Assembly (NCBI GenBank): GCA_902500775.1
Contig: CABVRZ010000008.1
Coordinates: forward strand, 54,028 to 118,027
Direction of reading: 5' to 3'
From: an uncultured Nitrospira sp.
Lineage (GTDB): Bacteria > Nitrospirota > Nitrospiria > Nitrospirales > Nitrospiraceae
Length of the DNA stretch: 64,000 bases
The position numbers were made by a program, and so were the translations under genes. The notes under the pieces are model-generated. The model saw only the letters and a program-made list of their open reading frames with translations, searched no databases and was not told the DNA's origin. Positions within the stretch are counted from its first letter, which is position 1. Each line of letters opens with the position of its first letter. Shown here one piece after another: positions 18,380-26,534 of this stretch.

Positions 18380-18463
18380 ATGGAAAGCAGTCTCTTGATA
18401 TTTGCCGTGGTCATGCTTGCCCTCTTCATCGGAGGCCTGATCGTCTACAAGAAAAGTGCGTAG
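18380..18463 (+). CDS. 27-residue single-pass membrane microprotein
   Basis: ATG at 18380 is preceded by AAAAAGGAGGAG, a near-perfect ribosome binding site. The 27-residue product begins MESSLLIFAVVMLALFIGG and ends in YKKSA: one membrane helix with a short basic tail, so the C-terminus is expected in the cytoplasm. It resembles in layout the small subunits of oxidases or transporters such as CydX, but no partner gene adjoins it and no family is recognised. The strong initiation site is the main evidence that it is translated. Confidence 0.65.
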   Translation: MESSLLIFAVVMLALFIGGLIVYKKSA

Positions 18464-18574
18464 CTGATCGCGCCCTGGTTTTCTCAGGAGCAGTGTCCAA
18501 CACCTTGTGCAGTCAATGTGTGCCTCAGGGTGCTGGAAAGGCTCTTGATCGGGTGAATGTCGAAGGGTAGTGGT

Positions 18575-18732
18575 GTGCTCGTTCCGTATTGGGACGAGCA
18601 CGTGCTCCCTGGTCGCGCGTGTGCGCGAGCAGCATGTCAGGCTTACCTGACGACAAGGACTGAGCAGGCAGGTTGCTGGACGAGCTTCAACGATTCGATC
18701 CATCAATCCCCATCACGACCGTCATCGTGATG
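18575..18732. ncRNA. Candidate structured RNA: four successive hairpins
   Basis: Four stems follow one another with no ORF: GTGCTCGTTCC with GGGACGAGCAC around a GTATT loop (18575-18601), TCGCGC-GTGT-GCGCGA (18613-18628), GTCAGG-CTTA-CCTGAC (18636-18651), and CATCACGA with TCGTGATG around CCGTCA (18711-18732). All but one G-T pair are perfect. They start 111 bases after the microprotein stop, so they may be its 3' UTR, a small RNA, or nested terminators. Strand unknown. Confidence 0.45.
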
Positions 18733-18895
18733 TGACTCCTCGCGACACTAGGATAGTCCGCTTCGTCACACCGGTAGCACCGGCGCTTGTTGGTACCGTC
18801 ATCAGCATGAGGCCACGCCCACTCCACGGACTGATGGTCTTCTGCGTTTCATGGTTGGTTCTCGCTATTGCTTCATCTCTCGTCCCAAGGGATCG

Positions 18896-19297
18896 TCACT
18901 GTGCCGAAGATCGACTCTGCTCTCTTTGTTGAGCCAACCATCGGATATAAAGCAGGACATGCTGCTTCTCTTCCTTCGATAATGCCCATTTCCAAGACCC
19001 CATCGCGGTGCCCCGCTCACCTTCGTGAATCGTCTGTGTCAGCTGGGTATCGGACTTCTGCTGGACCGCAGGACTGGTGAGATCGGCTGGTGGAGGGATG
19101 ATATCGAACGCTTGCCCCCTTCCCTGCTCTCCATGGCAGAACCGGCAATACTCCCCATAGAGACGCTTCCCCTCCTGCAAATCGTAATGCTCTCGTAGTG
19201 CCTTCTCACTGCTCTGCTGCACCGCACCGACGTCAGGAAAAGACAGCCAGTGCAGAACAAAAACAAGAGACAAGAGGACAACCCGCGATGACATCAT
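18896..19297 (-). CDS. Monohaem cytochrome c, exported
   Basis: 133 residues from ATG 19297 with AGGGAAGG directly upstream. A signal peptide ends near DVGAV. The haem motif CRFCHG sits about 50 residues in, followed by IIPPPADLTS and the distal methionine in GTAMGSW, then a C-terminal helix. It is a class I cytochrome c of the periplasm. The PPPADLTS stretch is shared with the cytochrome at 50480, so the two are close paralogues. Confidence 0.85.
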   Translation of the reverse strand: MMSSRVVLLSLVFVLHWLSFPDVGAVQQSSEKALREHYDLQEGKRLYGEYCRFCHGEQGRGQAFDIIPPPADLTSPAVQQKSDTQLTQTIHEGERGTAMGSWKWALSKEEKQHVLLYIRWLAQQREQSRSSAQ

Positions 19298-19521
19298 CCT
19301 TCCCTCGCTCATCATACGAAGAGAGTAGTTGGCAACCATCATGCCATTGGAACGAACCCCCGTGAGGTTGCAGTCCAGTTATAACTTATTGTAAGCATTT
19401 GGCTTCGTCAGACCGGAAGCCAAGGCTCGTTTTGGGAGTGGGGATAATTGCACGAAAGCCTTTGGCTCACTGTCGCGGAATGCTACAGCAGTGGGGAATT
19501 GGCAGAGCGACAAGGAACGGA

Positions 19522-20577
19522 TCAGCAGATACGCGGGAGTTGCTCACCCGACAACAGATCGAGTACTCGATGCGTGCCCAGGACCGTCCGCAACACAATC
19601 GGCGGAGACTGATGATCCGTAACAGCGCCGATATAAGCCGACTGGCTCGATGCAGCGTGTTGCCGCATAACAGCCAAAGTTGCTTCGATCTGTGAGGCCG
19701 GGACCATCGCGACGAAGCGGCCCTCATTCGCCACATAGAGTGGATCGAGTCCCAATAGTTCGCAGGCTCCGCGGACCGGTTCGCTCACTGGTATGACCGA
19801 CTCGTCTACCGTCATACCGACCTTTGCTGCTGTGGCTAGTTCATTTAGCACACTGGCCAGGCCTCCACGAGTAAGGTCGCGCAGGCAGTGGATCTCGATA
19901 TCGCATTCGATCAGATCCGCAACAATGCGATGCAACGGTGCCGAGTCACTTTCGATAGGGCTGTCGAACGTCAGTCCTTCCCGCACACTAAGCACCGCCA
20001 CACCGTGGGAACCGAGATCGCCGCTTACAAGAATCGCATCACCAGGCTGGATCAACGTCGGCAACACACGGACGCCAGTCGGCACAAAACCAACTCCGGA
20101 CGTATGGATGAAAATTCCATCGCCCTTGCCGCGATCCACCACTTTAGTGTCACCAGTGACAATCGGCACACCCGCTGCTTGTGCAGCCTCAGCCATCGAG
20201 TTCACAACTTGCTGCAGCACGTCCAAACTCAGTCCTTCTTCCAGAATGAACCCCGCGCTCAAATAGAGAGGCTTGGCGCCACACATGGCGAGATCATTGA
20301 TCGTGCCGTTTACGGCTAGACTCCCGATATCACCACCCGGGAAGAACAGCGGACGCACCACATAGGAATCGGTCGTGAACGCGAGCGTCCCCTTCTCCAC
20401 CGGCCACGTTGCACCATCGTGCAGAGACTCCAGCATGGGATTCTGAAAGGCTCGCACGAAGACATCTTGAATTAATTCCTGCATGAGCCGTCCACCACCA
20501 CCATGCGCGAGCTGCACGGTGTTCTTTGCTGAAATAGGTAGAGGACAACCAGGCTCGAAGGATTTATTGCTGTTCAT
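19522..20577 (-). CDS. hypE: Hydrogenase maturation protein HypE
   Basis: 351 residues from ATG 20577. The PurM-like ATP-binding fold shows AHGGGGRLMQELI, TTDSYVVRPLFFPGGDIG and DLTRGGLASVLNELA. The C-terminus ends PRIC, the cysteine that HypF carbamoylates and HypE dehydrates to the thiocyanate giving the active-site CN ligands. It follows hypD by 72 bases. Both lie beyond a 7-kb insertion that separates them from hypC and the hydrogenase genes. Confidence 0.95.
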   Translation of the reverse strand: MNSNKSFEPGCPLPISAKNTVQLAHGGGGRLMQELIQDVFVRAFQNPMLESLHDGATWPVEKGTLAFTTDSYVVRPLFFPGGDIGSLAVNGTINDLAMCGAKPLYLSAGFILEEGLSLDVLQQVVNSMAEAAQAAGVPIVTGDTKVVDRGKGDGIFIHTSGVGFVPTGVRVLPTLIQPGDAILVSGDLGSHGVAVLSVREGLTFDSPIESDSAPLHRIVADLIECDIEIHCLRDLTRGGLASVLNELATAAKVGMTVDESVIPVSEPVRGACELLGLDPLYVANEGRFVAMVPASQIEATLAVMRQHAASSQSAYIGAVTDHQSPPIVLRTVLGTHRVLDLLSGEQLPRIC

Positions 20578-20649
20578 GGTTCGTGTCTTGTTTCGTGTTA
20601 TCAATACCAGCAACGCGGAACTGGCAACTTTTCACCCACGAAATACGCT
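20578..20649. repeat. Heptamer-like intergenic repeat
   Basis: The gap between hypD and hypE contains CTTCACGTTTCACG at 20649-20662 (running into the end of hypD) with related degenerate copies upstream. The same pattern recurs in other gaps at 33555, 49268, 51600 and 55300. Confidence 0.5.
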
Positions 20650-21759
20650 TCACGTTTCACGAGCGACGTGGCCCCGGTATCGATAGTACGCCGCACAGGC
20701 CCCTTCACTCGACACCATCGGCGCACCTAACGGCTGCTCTGGCGTACAACGCGTGCCGAAGGCGGAACAGTCCATCGGCTTGAGCAAGCCCTGGAGGACC
20801 AGTCCACTCTGGCATTCGGGATCTTCAATGCCTACTGACAGCTGCGCAAGTTCACTTTGAAACTTCACCTCGGCGTCGTAGGCACTGTAGGCAGACTTGA
20901 GACGCAGGCCGCTTGCTGATATCTCACCGATACCGCGCCAGGTCCGTGGCGCCGGTTCGAAGACCTCCTCCACGATGGACCTGGCCGGTCGATTCCCCTC
21001 CCGGCTCACGGATCGCACGTACTGATTCTCGACTTCAACTCGACCTTCCTCCAACTGACTGACTAGCATCGCAACGCCTTCAAGCACATCGAGCGGCTCA
21101 AACCCGGTCACGACGATCGGCACGCGATACTTCTGTGCGATGGCCTCATACTCCTCATAGCCCATCACCGTGCAGACATGGCCTGCGGCCAAAAACCCTT
21201 GAATCCGATTTTGCGGCGACGAGAGGATTGCTTCCATCGCGGGCGGCACCAACACATGGGCGATCAGGAGGCTGAAGTTGCTGATGCCTGACTGCTTCGC
21301 CTGCGTAACTGCCATGGCCCAAGCCGGGGCAGTGGTTTCGAATCCCACAGCAAAACAGACCACTTCGCGATCAGGATTCTTGCGTGCAAGTTCGAGCGCA
21401 TCCAATGGCGAATAGATAATCCGGATATCTCCCCCCGCCGCCTTCACTCCGAACAGGTCACCATGCGAACCAGGTACACGGAGCATATCCCCAAACGAGC
21501 AGAAGAAGACTCTCGGTAACGACGCAAGGCAGACCGCCTCGTCTATTAGGGAGATTGACGTCACGCACACCGGGCAACCAGGTCCATGGACAAGCTCAAG
21601 GTTCTTCGGCAACAGGCTATCGAGTCCAAACCGGACGATTGAATGAGTCTGCCCCCCGCAGACCTCCATGATCGTCCAAGGCTGCTGCACCGTCTTCTTG
21701 ATCCGCGCCGCCAGCGCTTCCGCCACGGCACGATCGCGAAATTCATCCACGTACTTCAT
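20650..21759 (-). CDS. hypD: Hydrogenase maturation protein HypD
   Basis: 369 residues. The iron-sulfur and catalytic cysteine motifs are present: [35 protein letters not shown] and the C-terminal cluster ligands in [20 protein letters not shown] and [10 protein letters not shown]. HypD carries the [4Fe-4S] cluster on which the Fe(CN)2CO unit is built with HypC. Directly upstream is the ABC-3C operon end and a hairpin at 21803, not hypC, so this pair may need its own promoter. Confidence 0.96.
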   Translation of the reverse strand: MKYVDEFRDRAVAEALAARIKKTVQQPWTIMEVCGGQTHSIVRFGLDSLLPKNLELVHGPGCPVCVTSISLIDEAVCLASLPRVFFCSFGDMLRVPGSHGDLFGVKAAGGDIRIIYSPLDALELARKNPDREVVCFAVGFETTAPAWAMAVTQAKQSGISNFSLLIAHVLVPPAMEAILSSPQNRIQGFLAAGHVCTVMGYEEYEAIAQKYRVPIVVTGFEPLDVLEGVAMLVSQLEEGRVEVENQYVRSVSREGNRPARSIVEEVFEPAPRTWRGIGEISASGLRLKSAYSAYDAEVKFQSELAQLSVGIEDPECQSGLVLQGLLKPMDCSAFGTRCTPEQPLGAPMVSSEGACAAYYRYRGHVARET

Positions 21760-21802
21760 GACGGTGATCCCTAGGAACCTAGTTGGTCGAGATCATTCCA
21801 TG

Positions 21803-21819
21803 ATTGGTTGAGAACCAAT
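21803..21819. other. Seven-pair hairpin between ABC-3C and hypD
   Basis: ATTGGTT-GAG-AACCAAT is a perfect stem with a three-base loop. It lies in the 173-base gap between the ABC ATPase stop and the hypD start. No T-run follows on the minus strand. It may end the defence transcript or mark the insertion edge. Confidence 0.4.
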
Positions 21820-21932
21820 TGGGGTCTAGGCGGAAACAGACTCCCTCTAAGAAATGGGAAGAGATCAATACCCGTTAGTAAATCGGATGCCGTTTCAACG
21901 ACTTCTGCAACTGCTTGGTAGGTACCGCTCCA

Positions 21933-23729
21933 TCACCATGCCCTCATTTTGAACAGCCGTCCGTGCTCCCCCTCGTCGTGCAAAGTCTCTACAATCTCGT
22001 CAGCATTGAACACAGGTGCGCCATCCTTAGATCTCACTGGCAGGTCTGAATCAATCAGTGTGATGATTGGCTGCAAACCCAAGTCTGCGTACCGGCGAAC
22101 GACCGCCAGCAGGTTTTCCTTCTTGCGGTCATCCAAAGACTCAAATACGCCATCGTGATAAACAAAGCGCGGAAACTTAGCGTCTAAGTGAGCTCGGAGT
22201 ACAGCCAAATCGAAGGCGATACACAACAGCTTGCGATACGTGTGTCCGAGGTCGGCGCTGGTTGCATTGCCAGACTCGTCAAGAATTTCAGCCTTGAATT
22301 CCAGATGTCCATCCTGGTTCGGCGACACGCTCAACAACGCCTTGCGGTCAATGACCTCCTCGACAATCTCACTAAAGAACAAGCGGATAGCGGAGAACAG
22401 GCTGTTCTGATCCGAGTTCTGCCTCTCGACGTCTTCCTCGATCTGTATCTGCATATGGCCGCGCTCTTCGGTCAAGGCCCTGATTTCGCTTCGCAGATCC
22501 TGTAGACGATGCAGGAAGCCGCGCTGACGTTCTAATGAAGTAATGTCGGCACGAAGCGTCACCATCTCGTCTGAAACTTGCTTATACTTTCCGAAGATGT
22601 CAGTGCCACTCAGAAATGCAAGCATGTCCGAGCGCTTCTTGCCGAGGGCATTTAGGTCTGCATTGATGCGTTTGAGGTCAGCTTCCACCTCGGCACGTTC
22701 CTCCTGCAGATAGCCACGTCGCTCCTCGGTGATCGCCCGGTTGAACGCGATCAACTGCTGGAAGTCTCTCTTAATCTGCCCTTTGAATAGTACACCCGCA
22801 TCCTCGAACAAGCGTTGAGCCTCATCGGGACTGAAAAGGATCTGGTCCTCCTCCAGCAAGGCAATGATCTTCTTCTTGTTCTGATTGAGTGAGTAGCGCT
22901 CGGCATTGAGTGTCGCAATGCGTTCGTTGATGTCATCGACCAACTGCTTGGTGTGGTCCTTATCCTGAGCGCGGAAGTCGAAAGCGTCGAGTAGCTTCTG
23001 CTTCCTCTCGCTCTCCTTCTGCTTGAGAAGAAGAATGCCCTCGATCTTGCTAATGTCCCCGATGGATCCACCCAGTTCATTCTTGATCGTTTGTGCGGTG
23101 GACTTCCTTTCGGTGAGCTGGTCTTCCTTCTTGTAGTGCTGCGCCACCCGTTGTGAATTGAAGCCTAGGACATGGGCCAGAAATGGCTTCCAGTCTGAAT
23201 GTGCGGCTGCGAACTTGCGTAGATGAAACACGTCGCGGAAATCATCCTGCGAACGTAGCAGATAACCCAGGCCTTTACGAAATATCCAAGGCTTGAGCGC
23301 ACGCCAGTCAAGTAATCCGTCCAACAGATCGCGTGCTCGGTCGAATGGCATGTCCCGATGATCCCACTCTGCCAATGACAGCCCAGACAGGTCTTGATGA
23401 CCGGCCTCATGGCGTTTGAAGCTGATCCTCGTAGCCTCTTCCACACCACGCCGAATCGTTACGAACGAAGCGTCTTCCAGCTCAATCTCAAGAAAGAATA
23501 TAAAGTCTTGAAATAGTTCGAGGTGCTTGAACAAGAAGAACCTGGGATCGCGCTTGGCCAGGAAGCCAAAGTCTAGCAACCTGCCGAGTGTCGTCTTGCC
23601 CAGGTTGTGGGTATCCTTGTTGCGGTTCTCAGGCAAACGGATTTCGGCCATGACAACGTTCAGCCCCTGGACAAAATCCACTGGCTTGAACGCATTCGGC
23701 TTGTTGGAATAGAGTCTAGACAGCTTCAT
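21933..23729 (-). CDS. ABC-3C system ATPase (DUF2326, Rad50/SMC-like)
   Basis: 598 residues. HNLGKTTLG (41-49) is the degenerate Walker A of DUF2326 proteins. The centre, about 200-460, is coiled coil (KQKESERKQKLLD, EERAEVEADLKRINAD). The Walker B/D-loop part is FVYHDGVFESLDDRKKE from 522. DUF2326 ATPases are the ABC component of ABC-three-component systems, predicted conflict or anti-phage systems. It overlaps the middle-component gene by 14 bases and is last in the operon. Confidence 0.85.
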   Translation of the reverse strand: MKLSRLYSNKPNAFKPVDFVQGLNVVMAEIRLPENRNKDTHNLGKTTLGRLLDFGFLAKRDPRFFLFKHLELFQDFIFFLEIELEDASFVTIRRGVEEATRISFKRHEAGHQDLSGLSLAEWDHRDMPFDRARDLLDGLLDWRALKPWIFRKGLGYLLRSQDDFRDVFHLRKFAAAHSDWKPFLAHVLGFNSQRVAQHYKKEDQLTERKSTAQTIKNELGGSIGDISKIEGILLLKQKESERKQKLLDAFDFRAQDKDHTKQLVDDINERIATLNAERYSLNQNKKKIIALLEEDQILFSPDEAQRLFEDAGVLFKGQIKRDFQQLIAFNRAITEERRGYLQEERAEVEADLKRINADLNALGKKRSDMLAFLSGTDIFGKYKQVSDEMVTLRADITSLERQRGFLHRLQDLRSEIRALTEERGHMQIQIEEDVERQNSDQNSLFSAIRLFFSEIVEEVIDRKALLSVSPNQDGHLEFKAEILDESGNATSADLGHTYRKLLCIAFDLAVLRAHLDAKFPRFVYHDGVFESLDDRKKENLLAVVRRYADLGLQPIITLIDSDLPVRSKDGAPVFNADEIVETLHDEGEHGRLFKMRAW

Positions 23730-23964
23730 TGGGTCCTACGTACTCTACAGCATCAGTCTTGGGGCGATACTCGATCAGACCCATAAGATACAAGAAATTC
23801 AGGGCTGGCAAGAACAGCACATCGCCGCCGACAACACTCTTCTTCGCAAACTTGCGCAATAAGTCATATTCGTCAACACGGCAGATCTTCAATCGGGCTA
23901 GAAGAAGCAGTGACACGTTGATGACCGTGCGATCAGGATGAGAGTGCTTGGTTGGCCGAAGCAT
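23716..23964 (-). CDS. ABC-3C middle component
   Basis: 82 residues from ATG 23964, which has GGAGGT five bases upstream; an earlier in-frame start is less likely. The protein looks like a small winged-helix unit (NVSLLLLARLKICRVDEYDLLRKF, FLPALNFLYLMGLIEYRP), as expected for the middle components that bridge effector and ATPase in ABC-3C systems. It overlaps both neighbours (32 bases with the effector, 14 with the ATPase), so all three are co-translated. Confidence 0.75.
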   Translation of the reverse strand: MLRPTKHSHPDRTVINVSLLLLARLKICRVDEYDLLRKFAKKSVVGGDVLFLPALNFLYLMGLIEYRPKTDAVEYVGPNEAV

Positions 23965-24913
23965 CGCCCACCTCCCCGATGTCACAGTTCCAGTACATGT
24001 AGAATAACACGGCACGCGTCAATCGCTTATGGGCATGTTGCCGTAAGATTGGATCGCGACTGAACAGCAGGTCTATCAGGTGCTCCATCACCGTGTCGAA
24101 GGTCTGGAAGTCCTCGCGTTTGGCGATAATCTTGAGCTGGAACTCATCGACCACCGATTCGTACATACGTTGCAAGTCAAGGTTTTCTGGCGCTGCCAGG
24201 AAGTCCCGAATCTTCCCGGTCTCCTTGAGGTACTTTCGCCTTTGCGCTTTAGCGTACTCGGCACTCATGTTGTTGAGTACATTTTTCTGGTCGTATGGCA
24301 CGCGCGTGGTTGGTGGGTCATCGAGCAGTGCCACCACGCTGTCTCTCTGCCGGGCCAGTGCTTGCACCACTTCAGCCAAGTCATCGGAACTTACGATCAA
24401 CGGCGAATCGACCGGATCAAGGTCTGCTTCATTAGCCACCTCCGGAAAGCGCTTCAACCAGATCTCAAGCTGCTCCAAGCCACAAAGGTAGATTGAGGAG
24501 GCTGGAATACCACACTGCATCGCAATATGGTCACGTATCTCAGTTTCGGCGTTGCCTGCCAGGCGTCGATTGGCAAATAGCATGTAGTGATCGAGCTGCT
24601 TGGCTTCACGCAGCGTCTTGATTCGAGGAATCTCCTTACCCAGGACAGTATTCATGGCAGACGTGTTAAAAAAATCTGTTTCGGAGAAGTTGCGGTTATA
24701 GCCGTTGGTGTGCTTTGCCTGAACGATGGTGGTACCAACCCAGGGCGCCATTTTGCTAGGGTGCAGCTCGGCCGTACCCACGAACTTGGCATCACGCCCA
24801 CCATCAGGCCCTTTTGCGAAACCCTGCACGGCAACCCCAAGCAGGCGTTGGCACAAGAGCACGATCAGCTGCTCAAACTGCTCAGCACTGAGATCCTCAT
24901 ACGCGAACCTCAT
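23933..24913 (-). CDS. ABC-3C effector with restriction-endonuclease-like domain
   Basis: 326 residues from ATG 24913 (GAGG upstream). The N-terminal 150 residues form a PD-(D/E)XK nuclease-like domain: KGPDGGRD with Asp37 and Asp41, then IVQAKH with Gln65 and Lys67. The C-terminal 150 residues (ETGKIRDFLAAPENLDLQRMY, VMEHLIDLLFSRD) form the helical ABC-3C domain that couples it to the middle component. It is first in the operon, about 100 bases after an attC site. Predicted to cut invading nucleic acid when the ATPase is triggered. Confidence 0.82.
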   Translation of the reverse strand: MRFAYEDLSAEQFEQLIVLLCQRLLGVAVQGFAKGPDGGRDAKFVGTAELHPSKMAPWVGTTIVQAKHTNGYNRNFSETDFFNTSAMNTVLGKEIPRIKTLREAKQLDHYMLFANRRLAGNAETEIRDHIAMQCGIPASSIYLCGLEQLEIWLKRFPEVANEADLDPVDSPLIVSSDDLAEVVQALARQRDSVVALLDDPPTTRVPYDQKNVLNNMSAEYAKAQRRKYLKETGKIRDFLAAPENLDLQRMYESVVDEFQLKIIAKREDFQTFDTVMEHLIDLLFSRDPILRQHAHKRLTRAVLFYMYWNCDIGEVGDASANQALSS

Positions 24914-24960
24914 TTCACCCTCACTGTGCCATCTTGCAGGTTGAGATTCACGGGCACCTA

Positions 24961-25010
24961 ACACTGTTTAGGCTGATCCGCATAGGAGCGAGATATGCCG
25001 TTTTCTATCC
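24961..25010 (-). repeat. Conserved post-attC segment, copy A
   Basis: The roughly 50-60 bases after the R' box (reading the minus strand) share a pattern with copies B and C: GCGGATA after GTTAG, then ACGGCATATC, then GCGGATCAGCCTAAACA. It is itself an imperfect inverted repeat, GTTAGGC against GCCTAAAC. It forms the leader before the ABC-3C effector. Confidence 0.6.
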
Positions 25011-25100
25011 GCCTAACACGCCATCGAGTGTGCCAAGCATAACGCCATGATTGCTGGCGTTTCAATGATATGCGGCAAAGCGAATTATCGTCTGTTTTAT
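25011..25100 (-). repeat. attC-like site A
   Basis: On the minus strand the site ends in the R' box GTTAGGC (25011-25017) and starts at a degenerate R'' ATAAAAC (25094-25100). AACAGACG after R'' matches the site C arm. The centre contains AACGCCA and TGGCGTT, a perfect seven-pair terminal hairpin. It begins about 30 bases after the stop of the unknown cassette gene, where an integron attC belongs. Confidence 0.65.
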
Positions 25101-25130
25101 GGGGATCGACGCAAAATGGAGGCTAGTCCT

Positions 25131-25646
25131 TTAATCTTCTGGTTTCCCGCAGGAGGACATTCCCTTACGAAGTGGCGATTTGCACACTCCAGCAATCAAC
25201 CCCGTACCCGACTCCTTTAACTGAAGATGATCAAGCTCGCAGAGGTCTAAGATTCTCGACAGAAGATTCTCAGCTTCCTTTTGCTCAGCAGGCGAAAAAG
25301 AGCAAAAGAAAAACCTCGCCCTGCTGCCAAAGACTTTCTTCGCGAGTAGAGGCGCTTCATATGCGAGTGACGGACCTTGGTGCTCGAAGAGACGAAAGTC
25401 GTTCGGTCTGAATGAAACGAGCGGCCCACTAGGATCAATGGGGCTCGCTGATTTCCACGGACGCCGGCCGACCCAGTTAATTTTCATTGCTATGCCTTGC
25501 CGAGTGGGAACGCTGCTAACTCCACCCACACTAATAACCGCATCACAATTGAACCCTCGAACTCGTCCCAAACACCCTTCCTTTCCAAGTTGGCGACTTC
25601 CGTCTGGGTCACCAACGTGAGTTCGCTTGTAAACGAGGATTTTCAT
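25131..25646 (-). CDS. Cassette-borne hypothetical protein
   Basis: 171 residues from ATG 25646, which has GGAG eight bases upstream. The N-terminus reads MKILVYKRTHVGDPDGSRQ, followed by GCLGRVRGFNCDAVISVGG and AMKINWVGRRP: a probable alpha/beta fold with conserved cysteines and glycines. I recall similar cassette or accessory proteins without an assigned role, but cannot name a family. It fills one cassette between attC B and attC A and is the only gene there. Confidence 0.65.
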   Translation of the reverse strand: MKILVYKRTHVGDPDGSRQLGKEGCLGRVRGFNCDAVISVGGVSSVPTRQGIAMKINWVGRRPWKSASPIDPSGPLVSFRPNDFRLFEHQGPSLAYEAPLLAKKVFGSRARFFFCSFSPAEQKEAENLLSRILDLCELDHLQLKESGTGLIAGVCKSPLRKGMSSCGKPED

Positions 25647-25693
25647 AGCGGCAACTCCAACTAAGGAAATTATGGACAAAAACGGTGACATCC

Positions 25694-25744
25694 AACAAAG
25701 TTTAGACCGATCCACATGAGCCCAGGATCGGCCAATTGCTGTCC
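25694..25744 (-). repeat. Conserved post-attC segment, copy B
   Basis: After GTTAGAC the minus strand reads GGACAGCAATTGGCC and ends GTGGATCGGTCTAAAC before the unknown cassette gene. It aligns along its length with copies A and C. Confidence 0.6.
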
Positions 25745-26012
25745 GTCTAACACACCATCAAAGAAGGGCATTCGAAGACAGAGTACAAATTCGGTGGGAC
25801 GACCAACCCGCTTCGGACGGCCGCATTTCCCTCTTTAACCGCCAGGTAACTCGGCTGCGACTTTCTTCTACGCCACCGTGAGCCTGACTTTCCCGACCTT
25901 GCGGAGCTTCACATCCGGCTTGGCATGCCAGAGATCGTGGTTGTATTGCATGGCAAGCCAACTCTCCGGAGAACGGAGGGTGAGAGAAGTGTGCTGGAGC
26001 GATTTGTTAGGC
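25745..26012 (-). repeat. attC-like site B, hybrid with inserted HigA tail
   Basis: The R'' box GCCTAAC at 26006-26012 contains the stop codon of the DUF2442 gene and runs on as AAATCGCTCCAGC, a classical attC left arm. The matching right end, GATGGTGTGTTAGAC, is only reached at 25745-25751. In between sits a 3' fragment of a higA gene, so this is the outcome of recombination or deletion joining two cassettes. Confidence 0.6.
25868..25975 (-). pseudogene. C-terminal fragment of a HigA-type antitoxin
   Basis: The frame SPESWLAMQYNHDLWHAKPD and VKLRKVGKVRLTVA ends at TAG 25868-25870. It matches the C-terminal part of the intact HigA in the window (SPEGWLAMQDNFDLWLAKRH). The HTH part is missing. 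It lies inside the hybrid attC B, showing loss of the front of a former higA cassette. Confidence 0.7.
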
Positions 26013-26264
26013 CGTTGTTTGCCGGGCTACTTTTCCAATAACCTGCCATCGTGCTTCGATGGTGTCTGCTGACAAGTCGGCCCCACACTCCCATTCGACA
26101 AAATACCCACCATTGATGACCTTCTTAAATTCGGTCTCATTTGGAAGCACCTCGAACGCCTCGTACTGTAGATAAGGGCTGACATCAAACCGGCCAACCC
26201 GGCCATCATCCGCCACAATGGAGAGTACGCAGTTTGGTTGTGCCTCGAGTTCCACAATTCTCAT
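26007..26264 (-). CDS. DUF2442 protein, cassette gene
   Basis: 85 residues. NCVLSIVADDGRVGRFDVSPYL, FKKVINGGYFVEWECGADLSADTIEARW is the DUF2442 pattern. These short proteins often pair with DUF4160 proteins and are treated as toxin-antitoxin-like. The start overlaps the former stop of the DUF4160 frame (ATGA). The stop TAA lies within the R'' box of attC B, as in integron cassettes. Confidence 0.85.
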   Translation of the reverse strand: MRIVELEAQPNCVLSIVADDGRVGRFDVSPYLQYEAFEVLPNETEFKKVINGGYFVEWECGADLSADTIEARWQVIGKVARQTTA

Positions 26265-26533
26265 TGATCAAGTCCTTTGATCGGGAAAGGTGTCTTACCG
26301 TTGACAGCCAAGTCCCAGTCAGCCAGCAAGTCTTCTTGATGAATCACAATCTATGCGATGACCAGTTTATGCTTATTCGGGGGCAGACCACCGGCCAAAA
26401 GCGTTCCATCGGGGATTGAGTACACTGCCACTTGGCCTTGGTAATCGGCATGGATGTGTGGGACATGATGTTTCTCGATGTCTCGAAAGAACATCCGAAT
26501 CAGAATCCCAAAAAACATGGAAATCGTGGGCAT
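26261..26533 (-). pseudogene. DUF4160 protein interrupted by an amber codon
   Basis: MPTISMFFGILIRMFFRDIE and HVPHIHADYQGQVAVYSIPDG, GGLPPNKHKLVIA are the DUF4160 pattern. A TAG at codon 61 interrupts the frame, where TGG (Trp) is usual. The sense continues in frame as IVIHQEDLLADWDLAVNGK to GLDQ and a TGA overlapping the DUF2442 start. The truncated product would be 60 residues. Either a recent nonsense mutation or amber readthrough. Confidence 0.75.
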
Positions 26534-26534
26534 G

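Noticed and set aside
18179..18706. 175-residue minus-strand open frame
   Set aside because: No recognisable content or ribosome binding site; it lies antisense to the microprotein and over the hairpin cluster.
21803..21819. Hairpin before hypD as an intrinsic terminator
   Set aside because: No T-run on either side; kept only as a hairpin.
24961..25017. GTTTAGG to GCCTAAC read on the plus strand as a complete attC
   Set aside because: The boxes are in the wrong order (GTT first, AAC last), so this is the interval after R', not a site.
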